DNA of 5,782 bases from positions 1-5,782 of the forward strand of contig JASHUW010000462.1 of the NCBI GenBank assembly GCA_030039815.1, written 5' to 3'. The DNA comes from Alphaproteobacteria bacterium. Lineage in GTDB: Bacteria; Pseudomonadota; Alphaproteobacteria; ATCC43930; CGMCC-115725. Positions 1 to 4,685 of this stretch are shown here, piece by piece (the stretch's first letter is position 1; each line of letters starts with the position of its first letter). Below the pieces are notes generated by a model. It was not told the origin of the DNA. It did no database searches and worked only from the letters and a program-made list of their open reading frames with translations. The translations under genes were made by a program, and so were the position numbers.

Positions 1-1719
1 CTAGTTGGCTGCCGCCTGCAACGCAGTCGGGCCGGCGGGGAGGAACTTGTCGAGCAGCACCCCCGGCCCCTTGGCGTGGGTCGCGTAGTCCTTGCCGTCA
101 TGGACGCGGACGCCGTTGACGAAGACGCCGTGCACGCCGACGGGGTCGCGCAGGGTGCGCGGGCCGCCGCCGGGCAGGTCATTGACCCGTCGCGCCGGCG
201 AGACGGCGACTGTCGTGGGATCGAACAGCATGAGGTCGGCATGGGCGCCGACCGCGATCTTGCCGCGGTCGGGGATGCCGTAAAGCCCGGCCTGGTGGCT
301 GGTCAGGCGGCGCACCCCTTCGACGATGTCGAAGGCGCCACGCTCGCGCACCCAATGCCCGAGGAAATAGAGCCCGAACCCGGCGTCGCACAGATAGACC
401 AGATGCGCGCCGGCGTCGGACAGCGCGATCACCCCGGCCTGGTGCTTGACCAGCGGCTCGACCCCCGCGTCGACCGCGTTCAAGAAACGGCCGATAAACC
501 CGGTGTCGAGGTTCTCTTCGAGACCGAGATCGAGGAAGGCGTCGAGCGGGTCGCGATTGCCGCCGCTGACGATCTCGGCGATCGAGCGGTTGGCGAGCCC
601 GCCATGCTCCGCCTTCGCCGGCGCGGCGACGATGACGCGGTCCCAATTGCCCTGGAAGATCGTGCCGGGCTTGGGGTTGCGCAGATTGTCGCGGAACTGC
701 TCTCGCCAGCTTTGGTCGCGGAATACCGCCTTCAGCTGGTCACGGTCATAGGCCTTGATCGGATCGAACGCCGGATGGCTGTAGAACGGATAGGCGGCCG
801 CCAAGGTGAAGTCGAACGAGAGCGGCTGGCAGGTGAATTGGAGATAGACCTCCTGGCCGCGCTTTTGCGCCGCTGCGGCGGCCTCGAACATGCCGAGCCC
901 GCGCTCGGGGAACTGCTCGTTGTAGAAGCTGAGGCCCGTCGTCATGAAGATACGGCGGCCATGGCGGCCGGCGATCCCGGCGATGGTCTCGACCGGCACC
1001 GTGCCCGAGGCGATTTCAACCACGCCGCGCCCCGGCCCGCCCATCGCCTCGACCAGCGCCTCGAACTCGGAGATGTCGCTGATCGTCGACGGCATCGGGA
1101 TGCCGCCCCAGCCCGAATGGTTGGGCGAATAGGAAGCACCGAGACCGATCGCGCCCAAATCCATCGCTTCGCGCACGAGGCGCTTCATCTCGGCGAGCTC
1201 GGCCGCGGTCGGCTCCTTGCGGGTGCCGGATTCCTCGCCCATCACCGCGGTGCGCACCGCGGAATGGCCGACCAGCACCGCGAGGTTCATGTACGGTCCC
1301 CGCCGACGCACCATGTCCTGGTACTCGGCGAAGGACTGGAACTGCCAGTCGATGCCCTGACGCAGCGCGTCGAGGTCCATGCCCTCGACCACCGCGAGGT
1401 TGCGCATGATGAGGTCGCGCAGCTTCGGCGGCGACGGGACGATGCCGAAGCCGCAATTGCCGATCACCGCGGTGGTCACGCCGAGCGAGGGCGACGGCGA
1501 CAGCGTGCGGTCCCAGGTGACCTGCGCGTCGTAATGGGTGTGGATGTCGATGATGCCCGGCATCAACGTGAGGCCTTGGGCATCGACCGTCTCGCGCGCC
1601 TCGCCCTTGATGTCACCGATCGCGGCGATCCTACCCTTGTCGACCGCGACATCCGCTTTCACGGGGTCGTGCCCCAGTCCGTCGACCACCGTCGCGCCGC
1701 GGATCACCAGATCGTGCAT
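1..1719 (-). CDS. Amidohydrolase, D-aminoacylase / N-acyl-D-amino-acid deacylase superfamily (572 aa)
   Basis: This is a metal-dependent hydrolase of the amidohydrolase superfamily, closest to the D-aminoacylase group (COG3653-like). It probably acts in the cytoplasm, as no signal peptide is visible; the substrate is unknown. The N-terminal small beta domain begins HDLVIRGATVVDG. Next come the metal-binding HTHYD (residues 60-64), GNCGFG with the family cysteine (Cys89), and GHSAVR (151-156). A late SDAGAH carries the usual catalytic/metal aspartate (Asp435), and the C-terminal GKIAVGAHADLMLFD (486-500) closes the small domain. Oddly, the two strands that carry zinc-ligand histidines in classical D-aminoacylases here read VEIAS (234-238) and IFMTT (257-261), with no histidine. 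I recall other long (about 570-580 aa) members of this family with the same substitution, so it may mark a subfamily. I chose the ATG at 1719 because GGAGG lies 6 bases upstream; a TTG at 1734 would add five residues encoded by that ribosome binding site. The TAG stop is at 1-3. Family sure, reaction unsure. Confidence 0.93.
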   Translation of the reverse strand: MHDLVIRGATVVDGLGHDPVKADVAVDKGRIAAIGDIKGEARETVDAQGLTLMPGIIDIHTHYDAQVTWDRTLSPSPSLGVTTAVIGNCGFGIVPSPPKLRDLIMRNLAVVEGMDLDALRQGIDWQFQSFAEYQDMVRRRGPYMNLAVLVGHSAVRTAVMGEESGTRKEPTAAELAEMKRLVREAMDLGAIGLGASYSPNHSGWGGIPMPSTISDISEFEALVEAMGGPGRGVVEIASGTVPVETIAGIAGRHGRRIFMTTGLSFYNEQFPERGLGMFEAAAAAQKRGQEVYLQFTCQPLSFDFTLAAAYPFYSHPAFDPIKAYDRDQLKAVFRDQSWREQFRDNLRNPKPGTIFQGNWDRVIVAAPAKAEHGGLANRSIAEIVSGGNRDPLDAFLDLGLEENLDTGFIGRFLNAVDAGVEPLVKHQAGVIALSDAGAHLVYLCDAGFGLYFLGHWVRERGAFDIVEGVRRLTSHQAGLYGIPDRGKIAVGAHADLMLFDPTTVAVSPARRVNDLPGGGPRTLRDPVGVHGVFVNGVRVHDGKDYATHAKGPGVLLDKFLPAGPTALQAAAN

Positions 1720-1725
1720 CGGCTC

Positions 1726-1730
1726 CCTCC
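1726..1730 (-). promoter_or_regulatory. Strong Shine-Dalgarno site for the amidohydrolase
   Basis: The minus strand reads GGGGAGGGAGCCG directly before the ATG at 1719. The GGAGG core is spaced 6 bases from the start. This decides the start codon in favour of ATG 1719 over the in-frame TTG at 1734. The rest of the gap up to the helicase stop (1731-1825) shows no convincing -35/-10 pair and no hairpin with a T-run, so neither a promoter nor a terminator could be assigned there. Confidence 0.8.
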
Positions 1731-1825
1731 CCAAATGACCGGAGAAACTTAGCCTAGCTTACGATCCCGAGACGCGCAGAAATCGCAACCCGCCCCCACA
1801 CCGCCCGCGCATTCCAAGGGAGGGT

Positions 1826-3265
1826 TTATCGAGAGCTGGCTGCGCGGCTGCCGGGTTTCCGGCCGCGCCTGTTCTGCCACCAAGGCGCCCGCGAAGGCCG
1901 TCCGCCATCAGCGTCCCGACGCAAAAATGCCGGGAGATCGCGGGCGTCGCCAGCACGTTCGCGTTGCCCATCCGCCGACGAGGAATGCTGGCCGTTCGCC
2001 CGAGCGGGACGCGGGCTCGACGAGGTGGGGCGGCCGTTTCCGTTATCGTTCCGGCCGTTGTCAGGCCAGCGCGGCGCGGCGTTAAAATGCCGCTTTGCGG
2101 GTCGCTCCTGGTCCGGGGCGGTGGCGACCGCCGGCAGGTTCGCAGGCAGCGGCACGACCTGCAATTTAAGCCGAGTCAGCTTTTCGATATCGCGGAGATA
2201 GGGGCGCTCGTCGTCGCTACAGAATGAGATGGCGGTTCCCGCCGCGCCGGCGCGTGCGGTGCGGCCGATGCGATGCACGTAGTCTTCCGGCACATTCGGC
2301 AGCTCGAAGTTGATCACATGCGATACCGAATCCACGTCGATCCCGCGCGCGGCGATGTCGGTCGCGACGAGCACCCGTATCTGGCCGCCGCGAAACCCGG
2401 CGAGCGCGCGCTCGCGTTGCGGCTGCGACTTGTTGCCGTGGATCGCCAGCGCCTCGACACCGTGATCCGTCAGATGCCGGACCACCCGGTCGGCGCCATG
2501 CTTTGTGCGGGTGAACACCAGAACGCGCTCGAAAGCTGGGTCCGCGAGCAGCGTTGTCAGCAAAGCGCGTTTTTGCGGCATCGGAACGAAGACGACCTCC
2601 TGTTGGACGCGTTCGGCCGTGGTGGCCACCGGCGTCACCGCAACCTTGACGGGTTCGGTGAGGCAATCGTCGGCGAGCGCGGCGATCGCGCGCGGCATCG
2701 TCGCCGAGAACAGCAGCGTCTGCCGCTGACGCGGCAACAGTTTGACGATCCGCCGCAGCGCATGGATGAAGCCAAGATCGAGCATGCGGTCCGCCTCGTC
2801 GAGGACGAGTACCTGCACGTGTTCGAGGCTGAGATCGCGGCGATCGATCAGATCGAGAAGACGGCCCGGCGTGGCGACGAGAATATCGACCCCCGGCGCG
2901 AGCAGCCTCTGCTGCCCGCCAATCGCCACGCCGCCAAAAACCACGGCCGTCGACAATCGCGACCCGCAACCATAAGTGCGAAAGCTGTCGGCGATCTGGC
3001 TCGCCAATTCACGCGTCGGGCAGAGCACCAGAGCCCGGCAGCCGCGCGGCACGCGACGGCTGGGGGCGGCAGAGAAACGCTGCAGGATCGGCAACGCGAA
3101 CGCCGCGGTCTTTCCCGTGCCGGTCTGCGCGATCCCGCACAGGTCGCGGCCCGCGAGAACAAGCGGGATGGCCTGGGTCTGGATCGGTGTGGGGGTTTCG
3201 TAACCTTCGGCGGCAAGTGCCTCAAGAATCGGCGAGGCAAGTCCAAAATCGGCAAAATTACTCAA
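1826..3265 (-). CDS. rhlE: DEAD-box ATP-dependent RNA helicase, RhlE type (479 aa)
   Basis: A cytoplasmic ATP-dependent RNA helicase that remodels RNA duplexes, as RhlE-type proteins do in ribosome assembly and RNA decay. All core motifs are intact. RecA domain 1 carries the Q-motif (TPTPIQ, 24-29), motif I AQTGTGKT (46-53), Ia PTREL (83-87), GG (111-112), Ib TPGR (132-135), II DEAD (156-159) and III SAT (187-189). RecA domain 2 carries motif IV VLVFTRT (248-254), V ATDIAARGID (301-310) and VI HRIGRTARAG (331-340). Residues from about 375 to 479 form a low-complexity tail rich in Arg, Pro, Asn, Gly and Ser, ending in a basic WWQNRRGRK-like patch, typical of an RNA-binding tail. The start is TTG at 3265: it gives the family-like N-terminus SNFADFGL, has AAAGGG 7 bases upstream, and an in-frame TGA lies five codons further up, excluding a longer protein. 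The symbol rests on overall resemblance to RhlE; other DEAD-box subfamilies (DeaD, SrmB) are less likely because of the N-terminus and tail. Confidence 0.95.
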   Translation of the reverse strand: MSNFADFGLASPILEALAAEGYETPTPIQTQAIPLVLAGRDLCGIAQTGTGKTAAFALPILQRFSAAPSRRVPRGCRALVLCPTRELASQIADSFRTYGCGSRLSTAVVFGGVAIGGQQRLLAPGVDILVATPGRLLDLIDRRDLSLEHVQVLVLDEADRMLDLGFIHALRRIVKLLPRQRQTLLFSATMPRAIAALADDCLTEPVKVAVTPVATTAERVQQEVVFVPMPQKRALLTTLLADPAFERVLVFTRTKHGADRVVRHLTDHGVEALAIHGNKSQPQRERALAGFRGGQIRVLVATDIAARGIDVDSVSHVINFELPNVPEDYVHRIGRTARAGAAGTAISFCSDDERPYLRDIEKLTRLKLQVVPLPANLPAVATAPDQERPAKRHFNAAPRWPDNGRNDNGNGRPTSSSPRPARANGQHSSSADGQRERAGDARDLPAFLRRDADGGRPSRAPWWQNRRGRKPGSRAASSR

Positions 3266-3270
3266 ATGAC

Positions 3271-3294
3271 GGCCCTTTCAAGGTCGTAAGGCCC
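3271..3294 (-). promoter_or_regulatory. Inverted repeat that could mask the helicase ribosome binding site
   Basis: In the minus-strand transcript, a GGCC followed by TT can pair with AA-G-GGCC downstream: four GC pairs, one bulged G and two AU pairs, around a loop of about ten bases. The downstream arm contains the AAAGGG ribosome binding site of the helicase. The pairing is read directly from the sequence; that it regulates translation is inference. The stem is short, so its stability is modest. Confidence 0.35.
3273..3278 (-). promoter_or_regulatory. Shine-Dalgarno site for the TTG-initiated helicase
   Basis: The minus strand reads AAAGGG followed by CCGTCAT (7 bases) and then TTG. This supports the unusual TTG start at 3265. 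The site lies inside the 3' arm of the inverted repeat at 3271-3294, so its accessibility may depend on RNA folding. Confidence 0.65.
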
Positions 3295-3324
3295 GCCAGG
3301 CACACCTGTCGCTCAGGCGCCTCT

Positions 3325-3344
3325 CGGGTCGAAAAGACGACCCG
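3325..3344 (-). repeat. Perfect 7-bp hairpin in the helicase leader
   Basis: The transcript arms CGGGTCG and CGACCCG are perfectly complementary around the six-base loop TCTTTT. The hairpin sits about 60 bases upstream of the TTG start. It has no following T-run, so it is not a standard intrinsic terminator. Its pyrimidine loop is an exposed single-stranded patch within the leader. Confidence 0.6.
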
Positions 3345-3379
3345 CGCGATAAGGGCTGTCCAAATGTTGCAGGGATAAA

Positions 3380-3430
3380 GACCGAACCCAACTGCCGCCA
3401 ACATGAGGGGCACGCTCACGCGGTTCGGTC
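3380..3430 (-). repeat. Perfect 9-bp inverted repeat with a 33-base loop, followed by TTTAT
   Basis: The arms GACCGAACC (3380-3388 on the plus strand) and GGTTCGGTC (3422-3430) are exact reverse complements separated by 33 bases. In the minus-strand transcript the closing arm is followed by TTTATCC, weakly reminiscent of a terminator or attenuator tail, though the loop is long and the U-run short. It lies within the presumed helicase leader. Confidence 0.55.
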
Positions 3431-3467
3431 ACGTAACTCGAAGAAGAGCACGAACGCTGCTAGCGGT

Positions 3468-3496
3468 TACATAGAAGCGCCGACGCCGCAGATCAA
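3468..3496 (-). promoter_or_regulatory. Candidate sigma-70-type promoter for the helicase
   Basis: On the minus strand TTGATC (3496-3491) is followed after 17 bases by TATGTA (3473-3468). The -35 matches four of six consensus positions and the -10 three of six, with ideal spacing. Use of this promoter would give a leader of roughly 190-200 bases before the TTG start. The match is moderate and could be chance. Confidence 0.35.
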
Positions 3497-3550
3497 GCTG
3501 AGATTTGGGGCCAACCTTAGAGCGTCGGTCTTATGGCGTTCGGCGTCGGC
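3479..3550. repeat. Perfect 10-bp inverted repeat flanking the start of the helicase leader
   Basis: GCCGACGCCG at 3479-3488 is the exact reverse complement of CGGCGTCGGC at 3541-3550, with 52 bases between. The first arm falls in the spacer of the proposed helicase promoter and the second lies just after the small-gene stop. The second arm also belongs to a local 6-bp hairpin (TTCGGC/GCCGAA), so alternative foldings are possible. The function is unknown; GC-rich chance pairing cannot be excluded. Confidence 0.45.
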
Positions 3551-3558
3551 CGAAAAAT

Positions 3559-3720
3559 TCAATTTTCGCCGGAAGACGCTTCTCGGCCGCTTTCGGGTGC
3601 GGCATCGGCATCAGCCGATGCAGCATTCTCCTGCCGACGCTTCAGCCTTTCCTCTTTTTTCGCCTGCTTCTTGCGCTCGCGCTCGATGCGTTCGAAGCGA
3701 TAGTTCGGCTTAAAGGGCAT
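3559..3720 (-). CDS. Small charged protein of unknown function (53 aa)
   Basis: The product begins MPFKPNYRFERIERERKKQA, continues with a further Lys/Arg/Glu-rich stretch to about residue 32 (KKEERLKRRQEN), and ends in an Ala/Asp/Glu/Ser tail. The first part is very likely a charged alpha-helix or short coiled coil; there is no membrane segment or cysteine. The start ATG at 3720 has AGGA 7 bases upstream, and the TGA stop is at 3559-3561. I recall similar small proteins starting PFKPNYRFER or close to it in alphaproteobacteria, usually annotated hypothetical; this is memory, not a search. It precedes the RhlE-type helicase on the same strand and is basic at its N-terminus, which suggests RNA or ribosome association (inference only). 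Codons such as AAA, TTT, AAT and GCA make it visibly less GC-biased than its neighbours. Confidence 0.8.
   Translation of the reverse strand: MPFKPNYRFERIERERKKQAKKEERLKRRQENAASADADAAPESGREASSGEN
3602..3621 (-). repeat. Perfect 8-bp hairpin inside the small gene
   Basis: GCATCGGC (3602-3609) and GCCGATGC (3614-3621) are exact reverse complements around a four-base loop. In the mRNA this falls in the codons for the Ala/Asp-rich C-terminal part of the small protein. The tight loop and GC content predict a stable stem. It could be a by-product of alternating GCN/GAY codons or a real RNA processing or stability element. Confidence 0.5.
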
Positions 3721-3727
3721 TAGCGGG

Positions 3728-3731
3728 TCCT
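3728..3731 (-). promoter_or_regulatory. Shine-Dalgarno site for the 53-aa protein
   Basis: The minus strand reads GTAGGA, then CCCGCTA (7 bases), then ATG. This normally spaced site is one of the main arguments that the short frame at 3559-3720 is a real gene. Confidence 0.6.
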
Positions 3732-3738
3732 ACTCGTC

Positions 3739-3756
3739 GACATATCGGACATATCG
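3739..3756. repeat. Tandem 9-bp direct repeat (GACATATCG twice)
   Basis: Two exact, abutting copies of GACATATCG occupy 3739-3747 and 3748-3756, ending 18 bases before the small-gene ATG. They are AT-rich relative to the surroundings and lie where a -10 element or operator for the small gene would be. They could be a protein-binding site or a simple replication slippage duplication. Confidence 0.55.
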
Positions 3757-3777
3757 TCATTTAGTCTCAGTTGGCAA
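3748..3777 (-). promoter_or_regulatory. Weak candidate promoter for the small gene
   Basis: On the minus strand TTGCCA (3777-3772) matches five of six positions of a -35 box. It is followed after 17-18 bases by ATATGT or TATGTC within the tandem repeat, a poor -10. It starts inside the palindrome at 3768-3780. Read-through from the hydrolase operon is an equally good explanation for expression. Confidence 0.25.
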
Positions 3778-3780
3778 CTG
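3768..3780. repeat. Perfect 13-base palindrome between hydrolase and small gene
   Basis: CAGTTG and CAACTG flank a single central base, giving a dyad-symmetric site. It lies 20 bases after the hydrolase stop and about 50 bases before the small-gene ATG. This is the shape of a small transcription factor operator. No T-run follows it on the minus strand, so it is not a terminator. Confidence 0.45.
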
Positions 3781-3800
3781 TCAGGCGGATATTCAGGCCG

Positions 3801-4685
3801 TCAGCCACCCAATTCCCGCACTGCCTTGACCACGGCATCAGGCGTCTCGCGCGGCAGGAAATGGCCAGCGACCGGCACCACTTCGCGCCGGTAGGGGCCG
3901 GTGAAGAAGCGCGCATGCCCCTCGGACTGCACGGCCGGGCCGACGCCGTCGGCGGCGCCGTGCAGCACGACCGTTGGCACCGAGATTGGCGGCCGTGCGG
4001 CAAGCCGCGCCTCGATCGCCGCGTAGCGTGGGTCGCCCGGCGCGTTGCCGTAGCGATGACGGTAGGACTGGATCACCACCGCGACGAAATCCGGGTTGTC
4101 GAAGGCGGCGGCGGTCTTGGCGTAATCGGCGTCCGAGAAGCGGTAGTTCGGCGACCACAGCTCCCACAGCAGCCGGCACAGTAGTCCGCGGTTTTGCGTG
4201 AGGCCGGCGACGCCGCGCTCGGTGTGGAAATACCACTGATACCAATAGCGATGCTCGGCCGCGGCCGATTGCGGCTGGTTGGCGGTCGCGATGTTCTGGA
4301 TGTTGTAGCCGGTGATCGAGACCAGCCCGCCGACCCGCTCCGGCCACAGCGCGCTGACGACGCAGCAGGCGCGGCCTCCCCAATCGTAGCCGGCAAGGAT
4401 CGGCGCCTTGAGGTCGAGCGCGTCGATCAAATCATAGAGGTCATGGCCGAGCGCCGCCTGCTCGCCGGAGCGCGGCGTCGCGGGATCGAGGAATCGCGTC
4501 GGCCCGTAGCCGCGCAGATAGGGGACGACGACGCGATACCCGGCGGCGGCCAGCGCCGGCGCGACATCGTCATAGGCATGGATGTCGTCCGGGAAACCGT
4601 GCATCAGCACGGCCGGCCGCCCGTCGGCCGGGCCGCTTTCCTCGTAAGCGATGTCAAGGACGGGGGTGCGGACCGTCTTGATCAT
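3801..4685 (-). CDS. Alpha/beta hydrolase, epoxide hydrolase-like (294 aa)
   Basis: A soluble alpha/beta-fold hydrolase with the features of the epoxide hydrolase / dehalogenase branch. HGFPD (29-33) is the HGxP oxyanion-hole motif. GYDWGG (99-104) is the nucleophile elbow with Asp101 in place of Ser, implying an aspartyl-ester intermediate. Asp246 (HGAADG) and His275 (AGHFLPRE) complete the triad. The cap region holds a Tyr/Trp-rich segment YWYQWYFHTERG (147-158); cap tyrosines activate the epoxide in known enzymes, but which ones act here cannot be told. The length is normal, and there is no signal peptide or membrane segment. The ATG at 4685 overlaps the upstream rhodanese stop by four bases and no good Shine-Dalgarno precedes it, so translation is probably coupled. 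I recall close relatives in Bradyrhizobium-type genomes annotated only as alpha/beta hydrolase. Substrate unknown; a haloacid or haloalkane dehalogenase role is less likely given the HGFPD/DWGG pair. Confidence 0.93.
   Translation of the reverse strand: MIKTVRTPVLDIAYEESGPADGRPAVLMHGFPDDIHAYDDVAPALAAAGYRVVVPYLRGYGPTRFLDPATPRSGEQAALGHDLYDLIDALDLKAPILAGYDWGGRACCVVSALWPERVGGLVSITGYNIQNIATANQPQSAAAEHRYWYQWYFHTERGVAGLTQNRGLLCRLLWELWSPNYRFSDADYAKTAAAFDNPDFVAVVIQSYRHRYGNAPGDPRYAAIEARLAARPPISVPTVVLHGAADGVGPAVQSEGHARFFTGPYRREVVPVAGHFLPRETPDAVVKAVRELGG
4682..4685 (-). other. ATGA stop/start overlap joining rhodanese and hydrolase genes
   Basis: The minus strand reads GGCATGATC. TGA ends the rhodanese frame and the overlapping ATG begins the hydrolase frame. 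The bases before it contain no purine-rich ribosome binding site. Such four-base overlaps are typical of translationally coupled operon partners. Confidence 0.85.

Larger units (their letters stand above)
3266..3558 (-). other. Non-coding leader of the helicase gene, rich in inverted repeats
   Basis: This is the 293-base stretch between the small-protein stop and the helicase start. I find no credible coding frame: the overlapping plus-strand frames have no ribosome binding site or recognisable protein. It holds a possible promoter (3468-3496) and inverted repeats at 3479-3488/3541-3550, 3380-3388/3422-3430, 3325-3344 and 3271-3294, the last reaching the helicase ribosome binding site. A leader of nearly 200 bases is expected if the proposed promoter is used. 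Long structured leaders are known for cold-shock RNA helicase genes such as csdA/deaD of E. coli. No known riboswitch class was recognised. Confidence 0.55.

Noticed and set aside
1720..1734. TTG at 1734 as the amidohydrolase start
   Set aside because: The added residues are encoded by the GGGGAGGGAG ribosome binding site, and the family N-terminus begins at the ATG at 1719.
76..1752. Long plus-strand open frame opposite the amidohydrolase (about 558 codons)
   Set aside because: It is an antisense shadow of a high-GC gene: composition dominated by Arg, Ala, Asp and His, no recognisable domain and no ribosome binding site, while the opposite strand has full family motifs.
2273..3289. Long plus-strand open frame opposite the helicase
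   Set aside because: It is an antisense shadow with Arg/His-rich nonsense composition; the minus strand carries every DEAD-box motif in order.
3187..3378. Plus-strand 63-codon frame across the helicase start and leader
   Set aside because: It overlaps the helicase N-terminus, has no recognisable family and no ribosome binding site.
3380..3430. GGTTCGGTC region as a tRNA T-arm
   Set aside because: No acceptor, D-arm or anticodon structure can be fitted around it, and the T-loop consensus is incomplete.
3536..3565. Hairpin TTCGGC/GCCGAA after the small-gene stop as an intrinsic terminator
   Set aside because: In the direction of transcription the T-run precedes the stem instead of following it, so it does not fit a terminator of the small gene.
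3505..3723. Plus-strand 72-codon frame with a hydrophobic stretch, antisense to the small gene
   Set aside because: No ribosome binding site. The apparent hydrophobic segment is the complement of the Lys/Glu/Arg codons of the minus-strand small gene, which has better start signals.
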